Source: Schleiferia thermophila (GTDB taxonomy: Bacteria > Bacteroidota > Bacteroidia > Flavobacteriales > Schleiferiaceae). From it: a stretch of 64,000 nucleotides of DNA. Below, piece after piece: positions 9,510 to 19,276 of this stretch (position 1 is its first letter; each line of letters begins with the position of its first letter). The notes under the pieces are model-generated. The model worked only from the letters and a program-made list of their open reading frames with translations, searched no databases and was not told the DNA's origin. The translations under genes and the position numbers were made by a program. The stretch lies in the NCBI RefSeq assembly GCF_003337435.1, contig NZ_QPJS01000002.1, positions 372,001-436,000 on the forward strand, given 5' to 3'.

Positions 9510-10754
9510 ATGAACCATCAAATTCCAACCGAACAGTTGCTTGACCTGGCAGACAGGTATGGGACACCTCTTTTTGTGTACGATGCCGGCATCATGAAGA
9601 AACAATACGATAGGCTTTGCAATGCTTTCAAAGGGCAGAGAGTAAAATTTAACTATGCCTGTAAAGCACTGGGCAATCTGAATGTGATGCGCCTGTTTAA
9701 AAACATGGGAACAGGGCTGGATACTGTTTCGATTGAGGAAGTAAAATTAGGACTGATGGCCGGATTTGAGCCACAGGAGATTTTGTTTACGCCCAATTGC
9801 GTGGATATAGGTGAAATTGCTGAGGCTGTGGAGCTGGGTGTCAGAATTAATATCGACAACTTGTCTGTATTGGAGCAGTTTGGCGGCAGATATGGGAATT
9901 CGGTACCGGTATGTGTGCGTATGAATCCCCACATTATGGCTGGAGGCCATCAGAAAATTTCCACCGGACATATCGACTCTAAATTTGGCATTTCGATTCA
10001 TCAGGTAAGGCATTTGCAGCGCATCCTAAAGCACTACCACATAAGGGTGAATGGCCTTCATATGCATACGGGGAGCGACATTCTGGATGTGGATGTGTTT
10101 TTAAGAGGGGCTCAGATATTGCTGGACCTTGCCTTCGAATTTTCTGATTTGGAATATATAGACTTTGGCTCGGGTTTTAAAGTGCCCTACAGACCGGGAG
10201 AGAAAGGCACTCATGTAGAAGAATTGGGTGAAAAAATGGGTGCAATGTTCAAGGACTTTTGCAATCAATATGGCAAGGAGCTTTCACTGGTTTTTGAGCC
10301 GGGAAAGTGGCTGGTGAGCGAAGCAGGCTACTTTCTGGTAAAGGTTAATGTAATCAAGCACACAACCGCCACTGTATTTGCCGGGGTAAATTCCGGATTT
10401 AACCATTTTATAAGGCCCATGTTTTACGATGCCTACCACCACATTCTCAACCTGAGCAATCCTTTAGGTACAGAGCGTATCTACACTGTGGTAGGCTATA
10501 TCTGTGAAACCGACACTTTTGCCTGGGACAGACCACTTCCCGAAGTGAGAGAGGGTGACATTCTTTGTTTTTTGAACGCCGGGGCTTACCTCTACAGCAT
10601 GGCGAGCAACTACAATGCACGATTAAAGCCGGCTGAAGTGCTGCTTTACGGGGGTACAGATTACCTAATCAGTCGCCGGCAGACCTTGGACGATTTGCTG
10701 GCTACTACTTTAGATTGTTCGAAAATCTTTGAAAACCAGCTGTATGAACACTAA
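9510..10754 (+). CDS. lysA: Diaminopimelate decarboxylase
   Basis: Makes lysine from meso-diaminopimelate, the last step of the pathway, using PLP. The protein is a group IV decarboxylase with an alanine-racemase-like barrel: the PLP lysine is in NYACKA near residue 51, the HMHTGSDI segment follows, and the C-terminal domain carries CETDTFAWDR with the substrate-binding Cys, Glu and Asp. At 414 residues it is full-length. It is followed by a GNAT gene (11-base overlap) and lysC, giving a small lysine/aspartate-family operon. A near-match -7 box (TAAAATTTG, one base longer than consensus) lies at 9481-9489. Confidence 0.96.
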   Translation: MNHQIPTEQLLDLADRYGTPLFVYDAGIMKKQYDRLCNAFKGQRVKFNYACKALGNLNVMRLFKNMGTGLDTVSIEEVKLGLMAGFEPQEILFTPNCVDIGEIAEAVELGVRINIDNLSVLEQFGGRYGNSVPVCVRMNPHIMAGGHQKISTGHIDSKFGISIHQVRHLQRILKHYHIRVNGLHMHTGSDILDVDVFLRGAQILLDLAFEFSDLEYIDFGSGFKVPYRPGEKGTHVEELGEKMGAMFKDFCNQYGKELSLVFEPGKWLVSEAGYFLVKVNVIKHTTATVFAGVNSGFNHFIRPMFYDAYHHILNLSNPLGTERIYTVVGYICETDTFAWDRPLPEVREGDILCFLNAGAYLYSMASNYNARLKPAEVLLYGGTDYLISRRQTLDDLLATTLDCSKIFENQLYEH

Positions 10755-11196
10755 AAAAATCGCAGTAAGGGAAGGTAGAAAGGAGGATTTACCGGCAGTA
10801 TTAGACCTCATCAAAGAACTGGCAGCCTATGAGAGAGCAGCCGAAGAGGTAATAAATACTGAAGCGAAACTTCAGGAGGATTTCGAGGCCGGACGTTTCA
10901 AGCTGTGGGTTGCTGTGGATGAAAGCGATATCGTAGGCATGGCACTCTGCTACGAACGTTACAGCACCTGGAAGGGGCGCTGCCTCTATCTGGAAGACAT
11001 TGTGGTACGAGAGCTGTACAGGCGCAGCGGGATAGGAAGCCGATTGTTCAGCACTTTGATTGAATATGCAAAGGCCAAAGGCTACTACAGTCTGAACTGG
11101 CAGGTACTGGACTGGAACGAGCCAGCTCTGAATTTTTACAAAAAATGGAAAGCTGAAATTGACACCACCTGGTGGAACGGAAAAATAGTGCTTTAA
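10744..11196 (+). CDS. GNAT-family N-acetyltransferase (diamine acetyltransferase-like)
   Basis: A 150-residue single-domain GNAT. The acetyl-CoA-binding motif is RELYRRSGIGSRLF, followed by the helix and the NWQVLDWNEPALNFYKKW segment. That segment, with its WNEPA and FY elements, closely resembles spermidine/spermine N1-acetyltransferases, so a small-amine or thialysine-type substrate is possible but not proved. I chose the ATG at 10744 (MNTKKIAVREG), which overlaps the lysA stop region by 11 bases; an ATG five codons upstream is also possible. Its position between lysA and lysC suggests cotranscription with lysine biosynthesis genes. Confidence 0.85.
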   Translation: MNTKKIAVREGRKEDLPAVLDLIKELAAYERAAEEVINTEAKLQEDFEAGRFKLWVAVDESDIVGMALCYERYSTWKGRCLYLEDIVVRELYRRSGIGSRLFSTLIEYAKAKGYYSLNWQVLDWNEPALNFYKKWKAEIDTTWWNGKIVL

Positions 11197-11215
11197 CAAT
11201 CAATAAGATGTAACT

Positions 11216-12469
11216 ATGAAAGTATTCAAATTTGGAGGAGCATCGGTAAAAGACCCTGAGGGTGTACGGAATATTGCCAAGATTATCCAGTTGTACCAGG
11301 ATGACGGGCTTGTGGTGGTGGTTTCGGCCATGGGCAAGACGACCAATGCACTGGAGGAGGTGGTACAACTTTACTACCATCGTGCGGACGGATACGCTGA
11401 AAAGCTCGAATCGATCAGGCAATACCACTACAGCATCATGGAAGAGTTATTTCCTATGCGCCAGCATCTGGTTTATGAAGAGGTAGAGCATGTATTTTAT
11501 CAGCTAAAGCTGATTTGCCAGACAAAACCTGAGGTCGATTACAATCTGATCTACGATCGCATCGTGAGCTATGGAGAAATTTTAAGCACCCGAATAGTAA
11601 GTGCGTATTTGTCTGAGATAGGGATTGAAAACACATGGCTTGATGCACGAAAGCTGATAAAAACCGATCAGAATTATCGCTTTGCCAAGGTCAACTGGAG
11701 TTTTACTGAAATTCTGCTCAAACAGGCGATCAGAAATGCCAAAGGCCGATATGTGATACAAGGATTTATAGGAAGCGACGACAATTATCACTCAACTACT
11801 TTGGGAAGAGAGGGGAGTGATTACACAGCGGCCATTGTAGCTTACTGCTTGGATGCTGAGAGTGTGACCATTTGGAAGGATGTGCCCGGAGTGCTCAATG
11901 GCGATCCGAAGGTATTTGAAGACACTGTACTGCTGCGCAAAATCAGCTTCTCGGAAGCAATAGAATTGGCCTATTACGGGGCATCTGTCATTCATCCCAA
12001 GACCATACAGCCTTTGAAGCAAAAAAACATACCCTTGATGGTAAAGTCCTTTGCAAGACCAGAGGCAGAAGGCACGGAGATACAGAACGGGAGTTCTTTG
12101 GAACCTATGGTACCTTGTTTTATCCGTAAGACCAATCAGGCAGTATTGAATGTAAGTACGACCGATCTGGCGTTTATTGTAGAAGAGCATTTAAGCCAGA
12201 TTTACGCCACTTTTCACCGCTATGGTATACGAGTAAATCTGACTCAAAACACAGCAACGAGTTCTACTTTTGTCATCAATCACGATCCAGTCAATGTACC
12301 GATGTTGCTTGAGGATTTGAAGATGCATTTCACGATATCTTACCGGCCCGAAGCCACGTTGTTTACCGTTAGGCATTACAGCGAAAAGCTTATGGATGAA
12401 TTTCTGAGAGACAAGCATCCCATTATCAGCCAGAGTACTCCGGTGATCTATCAAATCGTTGTCTTTTAA
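11216..12469 (+). CDS. lysC: Aspartate kinase
   Basis: Phosphorylates aspartate, the first step towards lysine, threonine and methionine. The 417-residue protein is monofunctional: it starts with KFGGASV (nucleotide-binding), has GREGSDYTAAIVAYCL and the KDVPGVLNGDP segment of the amino acid kinase fold, and ends with a regulatory ACT region from about residue 300. No homoserine dehydrogenase domain is fused. The start MKVFKFGG is typical. It is the last gene of the lysA-GNAT-lysC unit, ending at a shared terminator that also serves dnaK from the other side. Confidence 0.94.
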   Translation: MKVFKFGGASVKDPEGVRNIAKIIQLYQDDGLVVVVSAMGKTTNALEEVVQLYYHRADGYAEKLESIRQYHYSIMEELFPMRQHLVYEEVEHVFYQLKLICQTKPEVDYNLIYDRIVSYGEILSTRIVSAYLSEIGIENTWLDARKLIKTDQNYRFAKVNWSFTEILLKQAIRNAKGRYVIQGFIGSDDNYHSTTLGREGSDYTAAIVAYCLDAESVTIWKDVPGVLNGDPKVFEDTVLLRKISFSEAIELAYYGASVIHPKTIQPLKQKNIPLMVKSFARPEAEGTEIQNGSSLEPMVPCFIRKTNQAVLNVSTTDLAFIVEEHLSQIYATFHRYGIRVNLTQNTATSSTFVINHDPVNVPMLLEDLKMHFTISYRPEATLFTVRHYSEKLMDEFLRDKHPIISQSTPVIYQIVVF

Positions 12470-12508
12470 AAAAATAGAGGAGCGCTTGTTTGTTGTTTTT
12501 AGGAAAAA

Positions 12509-12541
12509 AAAACCGCCCGTTTGGAGGACAGGGCGGTTTTT
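12509..12541. terminator. Bidirectional terminator between lysC and dnaK
   Basis: A perfect 10-bp hairpin, AAAACCGCCC/GGGCGGTTTT, has an A run on its left and T residues on its right. It can act for lysC (plus) and dnaK (minus). On the dnaK side a tandem repeat lies between the stop codon and this hairpin. Confidence 0.85.
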
Positions 12542-12609
12542 GAAATAGGTTCAGCTTTTGAAATAGGTTCAGCTTTTGAAATAGGTTCAGCTTTTGAAAT
12601 AGGTTCAGT
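12538..12609. repeat. Tandem repeat, four 18-bp units, downstream of dnaK
   Basis: Four head-to-tail copies of TTTTGAAATAGGTTCAGC start at 12538, 12556, 12574 and 12592; the last is altered at its final base. The first unit shares its T residues with the terminator arm and the last abuts the dnaK stop codon. The array would be transcribed as the dnaK 3' UTR. The 18-bp unit keeps every frame open, which creates a spurious plus-strand ORF. Confidence 0.95.
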
Positions 12610-14510
12610 TATTTATTGTCTGTTACTTCTTCGTATTCTACATCAGAAACTCCATCGGAGCTGTCTGATGTGGTATTTGCTGAAGTATTGGCACCGGTTG
12701 AGGCATTGCCCTGATTTGAGTACATGGTTTGTGAGGCTTTAGTCCATGCCTGATTGAGTTTTGTAAGGGCGCTGTCAATTTTTTCGATGTCTTGTACGCT
12801 GTGGGCTTGTTTGAGTTCAGCCAGAGCACTTTCAATTTCAGACTTGGTAGCCGGGTCTATTTTGTCTCCGTATTCTTTCAATTGGTTTTCAGTCTGGAAG
12901 ATGGTAGAGTCAGCAGCTACCAGTTTATCGGCTCTTTCTTTGGCTTTGCGGTCTGCCTCAGCATTGAGCTCGGCTTCGCGACGCATTCTTTCGATTTCTT
13001 CTTTGGTAAGGCCTGAAGAGGCTTCTATTCTGATGCTTTGAGCTCTGCCGGTACCCAGGTCTTTGGCCGATACATTCAGAATACCGTTGGCATCGATGTC
13101 AAAAGTAACTTCGATTTTGGGTACACCTCTGGGTGCCGGAGGTATATTGTCGAGATGGAAACGTCCGATGGTTTTGTTGTCTTTGGCCATGGGTCTTTCA
13201 CCTTGCAGCACGTGGATTTCTACTGAGGGCTGATTGTCGGCTGCTGTGGAGAAGATTTCGCTTTTCTTGGTAGGAATTGTGGTATTGGCTTCAATGAGTT
13301 TGGTGAAGACGCCTCCCAGTGTTTCGATACCAAGTGATAGGGGAGTCACATCCAGCAGCAGTACGTCTTTTACATCTCCACTGAGTACACCGCCCTGTAT
13401 AGCTGCACCTATTGCTACTACTTCGTCAGGGTTCACACCTTTTGAAGGTTCTTTTCCAAAGAATTTTCGCACGGCTTCCTGAATAGCTGGTATTCGGGTG
13501 CTTCCACCTACGAGGATTACCTCGTCGATGTCGTTTACAGTTAATCCGGCCTTTTGTAAAGCTGTGCGGCACGGTTCGATGGTGCGTTGGATCAGTTGAT
13601 GCGACAGTTGTTCGAATTGTGCTCTGGTCAAAGTTTTGACCAGGTGTTTGGGACCTGACGGGGTAGCGGTTATGTAGGGCAGATTAATTTCGGTAGTTGA
13701 TGATGAAGAGAGCTCGATTTTTGCTTTTTCGGCAGCATCTTTGAGTCTTTGCAGCGCCATAGGGTCATTGCGCAGGTCTACGCCCTCTTCATTTTTAAAG
13801 GAATCAGCCAGCCAGTCGATGATTACTTGGTCAAAGTCATCACCTCCCAGGTGTGTATCACCATCTGTAGCCCTTACTTCAAAGACTCCATCACCAAGTT
13901 CTAGAACGGACACATCGTGAGTACCCCCACCGCAGTCGAAAACTACGATTTTCATGTCTTTACCTTTTTTATCGATGCCATAGGCCAGAGCTGCAGCAGT
14001 GGGTTCGTTGATGATTCTTCGGACTTTCAGGCCTGCGATTTCTCCGGCTTCTTTTGTGGCCTGGCGCTGGGCGTCGTTGAAGTAGGCGGGCACGGTGATC
14101 ACGGCTTCTGTGACAGTAGTACCCAGATAATCCTCAGCGGTTTTCTTCATTTTCTGAAGAATCATAGCTGAAATTTCCTGAGGTGTATAATGGCGGCCTT
14201 CTATTTCTACACGGGGGGTATTGTTATCACCCTTTACAACTTTGTACGGAACCCGGGCGGCTTCATTGAGGCACTCGTCGTAAGTGCGGCCCATAAATCT
14301 CTTGATTGAGTAAATGGTCTTTTTGGGATTTGTTATAGCCTGGCGCTTGGCCGGATCCCCTACCTTGCGCTCACCTCCATCTACAAATGCCACCACCGAG
14401 GGGGTAGTGCGTTTACCTTCACTGTTTGGGATTACTACCGGTTCATTACCCTCCATCACGGCCACACATGAGTTGGTAGTTCCCAGATCGATACCTATTA
14501 TTTTGCTCAT
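12609..14510 (-). CDS. dnaK: Molecular chaperone DnaK (Hsp70)
   Basis: An ATP-driven cytoplasmic Hsp70, partner of DnaJ, GrpE and ClpB. The 633-residue protein begins [18 protein letters not shown], the canonical phosphate-1 loop. It carries the nucleotide-binding domain with [15 protein letters not shown] and the [10 protein letters not shown] adenosine loop, the [11 protein letters not shown] linker region, and a substrate-binding domain. The lid ends in an S/T/N-rich tail and EYEEVTDN, related to the usual C-terminal EEVD-like acidic motif. grpE and dnaJ are not adjacent. The 225-base upstream gap to the peroxiredoxin gene should hold its promoter; I see no exact -7 box there. Confidence 0.97.
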   Translation of the reverse strand: MSKIIGIDLGTTNSCVAVMEGNEPVVIPNSEGKRTTPSVVAFVDGGERKVGDPAKRQAITNPKKTIYSIKRFMGRTYDECLNEAARVPYKVVKGDNNTPRVEIEGRHYTPQEISAMILQKMKKTAEDYLGTTVTEAVITVPAYFNDAQRQATKEAGEIAGLKVRRIINEPTAAALAYGIDKKGKDMKIVVFDCGGGTHDVSVLELGDGVFEVRATDGDTHLGGDDFDQVIIDWLADSFKNEEGVDLRNDPMALQRLKDAAEKAKIELSSSSTTEINLPYITATPSGPKHLVKTLTRAQFEQLSHQLIQRTIEPCRTALQKAGLTVNDIDEVILVGGSTRIPAIQEAVRKFFGKEPSKGVNPDEVVAIGAAIQGGVLSGDVKDVLLLDVTPLSLGIETLGGVFTKLIEANTTIPTKKSEIFSTAADNQPSVEIHVLQGERPMAKDNKTIGRFHLDNIPPAPRGVPKIEVTFDIDANGILNVSAKDLGTGRAQSIRIEASSGLTKEEIERMRREAELNAEADRKAKERADKLVAADSTIFQTENQLKEYGDKIDPATKSEIESALAELKQAHSVQDIEKIDSALTKLNQAWTKASQTMYSNQGNASTGANTSANTTSDSSDGVSDVEYEEVTDNK

Positions 14511-14738
14511 AATTTCCGATTTTTAAAAATGTTGTACTTGAATTTGTCAATCCCTGTGCCACCGGACATTTTTTTACGAATAATGCCGAATTGACACAAT
14601 TATAACATTAAACATCGCTTTTTCTGCCAATAATGTCATCTGATTTGACCGGATATAAGCGCTGGCTATCGATGGTGGATTTTAGCTATTAATGGATGCT
14701 AACCTACTTTCGAGATTTGTAAACCGATTGCAACGGTG

Positions 14739-15209
14739 ATGCTGAATATAGGTACTGATGCTCCTGAATTTAAGTGTATCAATCAGAAGGGTAAAACCAT
14801 ACAGCTTTCTGATTTTGTCGGGAAAAAAATTGTAGTGCTTTATTTTTATCCAAAGGATTTTACGCCGGGTTGCACAGTGCAAGCCTGCAGTTTCAGGGAT
14901 GAATATGAGCAATTTATGGAGTATGGAGCGGAAGTAATTGGTATATCAGCCGATTCTGAAGAATCTCATAAAAAGTTTGCCGGGAATTATTCGCTGCCCT
15001 TTCATCTATGCTCGGATCCAGATGGTACGATCCGAAAAAGCTACAAGGTGCCTGTAGGCTTCCTGAGCATATTTTTTTCCAGAATTACCTATATCATCGG
15101 ACTGGACGGAAAAATAGCCTGGGCTTATAAAAGCAACCTGGCGCCTGCATCGCATGTGTCAGAAGCGCTGAAAATAGTCGAAGAACTTCAACTCCGAAAT
15201 TTTCAATAA
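14739..15209 (+). CDS. bcp: Thioredoxin-dependent peroxiredoxin (Bcp/PrxQ type)
   Basis: Reduces hydrogen peroxide and alkyl hydroperoxides in the cytoplasm. The 156-residue protein has the AhpC/TSA fold. The peroxidatic Cys45 lies in FTPGCTVQACSFRD and the resolving Cys50 is five residues later, the arrangement of the PrxQ/BCP class. The ATG at 14739 is preferred; a GTG directly before it would add one residue. The gene runs divergently from dnaK and is followed 86 bases later by the DegP-like protease. A near -7 box (TACTTTCG) sits around 14704-14711. Confidence 0.94.
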   Translation: MLNIGTDAPEFKCINQKGKTIQLSDFVGKKIVVLYFYPKDFTPGCTVQACSFRDEYEQFMEYGAEVIGISADSEESHKKFAGNYSLPFHLCSDPDGTIRKSYKVPVGFLSIFFSRITYIIGLDGKIAWAYKSNLAPASHVSEALKIVEELQLRNFQ

Positions 15210-15295
15210 TGCTACAGCGCTCAGAGTTGAACTCAATAAAAAAACCCTTGGAACAGTTTTTGGCAAAAAGAAACCCATAAAAAATCACTATACAT

Positions 15296-16738
15296 ATGAA
15301 AAAAACACTGGCACAGATCACCTTTGCCGTACTTGCCGGCGCACTCACATTAATAGGTTATAAAGCATTCTTTGAAAAACCTGAAGTAAAAATCATACGT
15401 GAGGAGGGATATAACACAGCTGTTAGAACCTCTCTGGCAGCGCCTGAGGACGGGGATTTTATAGCCGCAGCTGAAATGACCCTACCATGTGTAGTACACG
15501 TGAAAACAACCTCGACCATCAGAGGCAGGCAACTCAATCCGATCGAAGAACTGTTTTTCGGCAGAAGTCAAATGCCTGATATTCGCCAGCAAGGGACCGG
15601 CAGCGGGGTAATAGTATCAGCTAATGGCTACATTGTAACCAATAACCACGTAATAGCGAACGCCGATGAAATCAACGTGGTATTACACGACAACCGGGAG
15701 ATGCAGGCAAAAGTGGTAGGCACGGACCCGGCTACTGACATTGCTTTGCTCAAAATAGATGCTGACAATTTGTCATTTATCAAATTTGCCAACAGCGATG
15801 AAATCAGGGTAGGGCAGTGGGTACTGGCCGTCGGTAATCCATTTAACCTGACCGGAACAGTAACAGCAGGGATTGTCAGCGCTAAAGGAAGAAACATCAA
15901 TATAATTGCTGATAAGTTTCCCATTGAAGCCTTTATCCAGACCGATGCAGCTGTAAATCCAGGAAACAGCGGGGGCGCATTGGTAAACACAAGGGGCGAA
16001 TTGGTAGGTATAAATACAGCTATATCCTCTACCAGAGGTTCATTTGAAGGGTACAGCTTTGCCGTACCGTCTAACATCGTAAAAAAGGTAATGGAAGACC
16101 TCATCGAATACGGTCAGGTACAGAGAGCTTTTCTGGGTGTATCCATCACGGATTTGTCCCCCGCATTGGCCAGAGAGCTTAGCATAAAACTGACCAGAGG
16201 GGTATACATCAATGACGTAACAGACAATGGAGCTGCACAGGCTGCCGGCATACGCAAAGGGGATATCATTGTGGGTGTTGATGGTAAAGAAATAAGCAAA
16301 ACCTCTGAATTACAAGAAATTATCGGAAGGAAAAGACCTGGTGAAGAGGTTGTGGTCACCATAGTACGTGACGAAAAACGCAGAGATTTTAAAGTAAAAC
16401 TTCGAAATATCCACGGCACTACTCAGATTGTGAAGAAAGACGAAATGTCTATAGAAAACCTGTTAGGCGCAAAATTGGAGAATCTCTCCGCTGAGGACAA
16501 GCGCAAATACAATGTTCAATACGGCATTAAAGTGACCTCTGTACAACCAGGTGGAAAGTTTAAAAAAATCGGTGTTCCTGAGGGATTTATAATCGTTTCT
16601 GCCAACAATCGTCCGGTAAGAAATCTGGAAGAGTTTCAAAATGTACTGAGAGGTCTGAAAACCGGGGAAGGTGTGTTGATACAAGGCATCAGGCCCGATG
16701 GACGACCGGATTATTTCGGATTTGGTTGGGGCAACTAA
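15296..16738 (+). CDS. degP: Do/HtrA-family serine protease (DegP-like)
   Basis: A periplasmic quality-control protease. The 480-residue protein has an N-terminal signal or anchor (about residues 4-22) and a trypsin-like domain with catalytic His118 (TNNHVI), Asp148 (TDIALLKI) and Ser225 (NPGNSGGAL). Two PDZ domains follow, at about residues 275-365 and 385-475. All three catalytic residues are present, so it should be active. Substrates are likely misfolded envelope proteins. It has its own intrinsic terminator and is followed by a small secreted protein. Confidence 0.95.
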   Translation: MKKTLAQITFAVLAGALTLIGYKAFFEKPEVKIIREEGYNTAVRTSLAAPEDGDFIAAAEMTLPCVVHVKTTSTIRGRQLNPIEELFFGRSQMPDIRQQGTGSGVIVSANGYIVTNNHVIANADEINVVLHDNREMQAKVVGTDPATDIALLKIDADNLSFIKFANSDEIRVGQWVLAVGNPFNLTGTVTAGIVSAKGRNINIIADKFPIEAFIQTDAAVNPGNSGGALVNTRGELVGINTAISSTRGSFEGYSFAVPSNIVKKVMEDLIEYGQVQRAFLGVSITDLSPALARELSIKLTRGVYINDVTDNGAAQAAGIRKGDIIVGVDGKEISKTSELQEIIGRKRPGEEVVVTIVRDEKRRDFKVKLRNIHGTTQIVKKDEMSIENLLGAKLENLSAEDKRKYNVQYGIKVTSVQPGGKFKKIGVPEGFIIVSANNRPVRNLEEFQNVLRGLKTGEGVLIQGIRPDGRPDYFGFGWGN

Positions 16739-16756
16739 AAATTCTTCACTACATTT

Positions 16757-16786
16757 AAACCGCTCTCACAATGAGCGGTTTTTTTG
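16757..16786 (+). terminator. Rho-independent terminator of the degP gene
   Basis: Hairpin AACCGCT/AGCGGTT with a 9-base loop, followed by seven T residues, 19 bases past the stop codon. Confidence 0.85.
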
Positions 16787-16801
16787 TTAAAAAAGAACGA
16801 T

Positions 16802-17197
16802 ATGAGACTTATGGTGCTTATGCTGGTTGGGTTGATGAACCTGGCGTTTACAACGGCGCAGAATTCGGAGTCATTTTCTGATCTTGCGCCAGTTGGCGCC
16901 TACCATCCGTCGGCTGAAGATTCAACAGAAGCCGGCGGTGAGGTGAGCAAGTATCAGAAAGCACAGACAAACAACAAGGTCCATCTAGTTCTTAAAGACG
17001 TTTACAGCCAATTAAAAACAAATATGGCTCGCGGCAATAGTTCCATCGGATTCACTTATATGAGCAATTATCACAAGAATGTGCCCAGCTATGAGCAGAC
17101 GTTAGATGACAACATTCACTACCGTTCGTACATACAGACCACCAGTGGAGCTATTTTTTATTATGATGAAATTGTGCGAATAGGACGGAGAAACTAA
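16802..17197 (+). CDS. Small secreted protein of unknown function
   Basis: A 131-residue protein with a signal peptide (MRLMVLMLVGLMNLAFTTAQ, cleavage expected after TTAQ). The mature part is about 110 residues, polar, with no recognised domain; it includes GFTYMSNYHKN and aromatic-rich segments near the C-terminus. An in-frame TTG 18 bases upstream lies on the terminator T-tract, so the ATG at 16802 is the more sensible start. It stands alone between degP and the aldehyde dehydrogenase gene. I do not recognise it. Confidence 0.6.
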   Translation: MRLMVLMLVGLMNLAFTTAQNSESFSDLAPVGAYHPSAEDSTEAGGEVSKYQKAQTNNKVHLVLKDVYSQLKTNMARGNSSIGFTYMSNYHKNVPSYEQTLDDNIHYRSYIQTTSGAIFYYDEIVRIGRRN

Positions 17198-17237
17198 ACA
17201 TTTTTCCGATAATCTGTTTCTAATTAAAAACATACTC

Positions 17238-18629
17238 ATGAGTACGCTCACACAGCAAATGCATGATTTTGGCGGGCTAGTCCGAAAGCAAAAGAATTTT
17301 TTTTCCGAAGGTCATACCCTTACTGCTGAATTTAGGATTAATGCCTTGTCATCCTTGAAAGAAGCCATCCAAAATTACGAAAGCGATATACTGGAGGCTT
17401 TGCATAAAGACCTAAGGAAATCAGCCTTTGAAGCCTGGGCCACTGAAATAGGCATTGTCTACCAGGAAATTGATTTGCACCGCAGGCATCTCAGATCCTG
17501 GATGAGAGGAAAACGGGTACCAACCAATCAGCTCATACACTTTTGGTCCACAAGCCGAATTGAGCCACAACCTTATGGCCAGACCCTGATTATAGCTCCT
17601 TGGAATTATCCATTTCAGCTGGTCATGATGCCATTGGTAGGAGCCGTTTCTGCCGGTAACACTGCTGTGATAAAGCCCTCTGAATTTACGCCTACGGTAG
17701 CAGAAGTTGTAGAAAAAATCATCTCAATGGCCTTTTCAGATTCCCATGTAAAAGTGGTGCCAGGGGGGCCGGATGTTTCCAAAGCTTTGCTGGAGGAGAA
17801 ATGGGATATAATCTTTTTTACCGGCAGTCCGAGAGTAGGGAAAATTGTATACGAGGCAGCAGCCAGACATCTGACACCAGTGGTGTTGGAACTTGGTGGC
17901 AAAAGCCCTACAATAGTAACCAGACATGCCAATGTAGAAGTTTCAGCCCGGCGAATCATCTGGGGAAAACTGATCAATGCAGGTCAAACCTGCATTGCAC
18001 CGGACTATCTGCTGGTACATTCTGCTGTGAAGGACCGCCTTGTGGACCGAATGAAATTTTATATTTCCAAATTTTACGGCAATCAGATAGATAAAAATCC
18101 GGATTATCCGGCTATCGTCAGTCGACTTCATGCAGAGCGGATTGCAGGATATATTCAAATGTCTAAAGTAATACATGGGGGAAAAGTAGATCTGGAGCGC
18201 AGATTTATTGAGCCTACAATAGTGGAGGTTTCGCCTGAAGATCCGGTGATGCAGGAGGAAATATTTGGTCCCGTATTGCCGGTAATGACATTTGAATCCT
18301 TACAAAATGTCATTGCATTTATCAACGAAAGACCCAAGCCCCTTGCACTTTACATTTTTTCAGAGGACAAAGAGGAACAGAGTGAAATTCTTACCAAAAC
18401 CTTCTCCGGTTCAGCTGCAGTAAACGAGGTGGTGATGCAAGTAGCGAATGAACACTTGCCTTTTGGCGGAGTTGGCAACAGTGGGATGGGCAATTATCAC
18501 GGCAAACGAAGTTTTGAATGCTTCTCCCACGAGCGCAGTGTGCTCTATAAATCCACATGGATCGACATACCGCTCAGATATCCACCTTTTGGCAATAAAG
18601 TGAACTTGATCAAAAAGATTTTAAAATGA
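17238..18629 (+). CDS. Aldehyde dehydrogenase (class 3-like)
   Basis: An NAD(P)-dependent oxidation of aldehydes to acids. The 463-residue length and lack of the long N-terminus point to the class 3 / fatty-aldehyde subgroup. Motifs seen are IIAPWNYPFQL, AVIKPSEFTP, the cofactor loop FFTGSPRVGK, the general base Glu in VLELGGKSP near residue 216, and the nucleophile Cys in NAGQTCIAPDY near residue 250. The C-terminal segment LPFGGVGNSGMGNYHG is typical. It may detoxify lipid-peroxidation aldehydes. No operon partners are evident. Confidence 0.92.
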   Translation: MSTLTQQMHDFGGLVRKQKNFFSEGHTLTAEFRINALSSLKEAIQNYESDILEALHKDLRKSAFEAWATEIGIVYQEIDLHRRHLRSWMRGKRVPTNQLIHFWSTSRIEPQPYGQTLIIAPWNYPFQLVMMPLVGAVSAGNTAVIKPSEFTPTVAEVVEKIISMAFSDSHVKVVPGGPDVSKALLEEKWDIIFFTGSPRVGKIVYEAAARHLTPVVLELGGKSPTIVTRHANVEVSARRIIWGKLINAGQTCIAPDYLLVHSAVKDRLVDRMKFYISKFYGNQIDKNPDYPAIVSRLHAERIAGYIQMSKVIHGGKVDLERRFIEPTIVEVSPEDPVMQEEIFGPVLPVMTFESLQNVIAFINERPKPLALYIFSEDKEEQSEILTKTFSGSAAVNEVVMQVANEHLPFGGVGNSGMGNYHGKRSFECFSHERSVLYKSTWIDIPLRYPPFGNKVNLIKKILK

Positions 18630-18664
18630 AAATATTGGTGCGCACAATAACAAGTAGTGCTCAC

Positions 18665-19276
18665 TTATTCAATTTCAAAAATTGCCAATGGGTCCGGATA
18701 TTCTTCTCTCTGTGTATTGCTGGCCACAATGATCAATCGTTCATTCCTTTTTTTACTTAGCAGATGCTGGTACCACTCAATGCCCTGCCTGTCGAGGTTG
18801 GAGGTGGGCTCATCGAGGAAAGTGATGTTTGCTTCTGTCAATAGGGCCAATCCCAGACGTACCCTTTGCTTCATTCCAGAAGAAAAGGTTTTAAGGATTT
18901 TATCACCTGTATCGGGCAGTTGGAAGTGTTGATATAGCTCACTTGTTTTAATATTTAAGGAGCGAAAGGAACCGTAAAATTGCACGAGCTCTCCAAGGGT
19001 CAACTCTTCAGGAAGTTCCTGATAAGGAGCTGCGTAACTAAGATGTTTATAATATTCGTCTGTAATGTTGTACTCATTACAGCGGAAGGTAACCTGGCCG
19101 GAAGAAGGAGCCATAATGCCTGCCAGAATCTTCAATAATGTGGATTTTCCACTTCCATTGCTGCCGGTGATGGCATACAGGCCTGGCCCTTTTAACTCGA
19201 AGTTTACCTCACTGAATATGAGGTGATGGCCAAACTGCTTAGAAAGGTTCTGAGCTTTTAGAAGAATTTCTTGCAA
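18665..19276 (-). CDS. ABC transporter ATP-binding protein
   Basis: A 203-residue single ABC domain: Walker A GSNGSGKST, signature FSSGMKQRVRLGLAL, Walker B ITFLDEPTSNLD. No permease gene is adjacent. It overlaps the end of lpxA by 38 bases, so it is the last gene of the lpxD-lpxC/fabZ-lpxA unit. The closest-looking subfamily is the short CcmA-like exporters, but the substrate cannot be inferred from sequence. Its coupling with lipid A genes suggests envelope-related export. Confidence 0.85.
   Translation of the reverse strand: MQEILLKAQNLSKQFGHHLIFSEVNFELKGPGLYAITGSNGSGKSTLLKILAGIMAPSSGQVTFRCNEYNITDEYYKHLSYAAPYQELPEELTLGELVQFYGSFRSLNIKTSELYQHFQLPDTGDKILKTFSSGMKQRVRLGLALLTEANITFLDEPTSNLDRQGIEWYQHLLSKKRNERLIIVASNTQREEYPDPLAIFEIE

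Noticed and set aside
12538-12609. The tandem array as a CRISPR or plasmid-type iteron
   Set aside because: Units are contiguous with no spacers, so it is not CRISPR. There is no replication gene, so an iteron role is unlikely.
12521-12742. A 73-residue plus-strand frame containing FEIGSA repeats
   Set aside because: It is simply the 18-bp tandem array translated, continuing antisense into dnaK.
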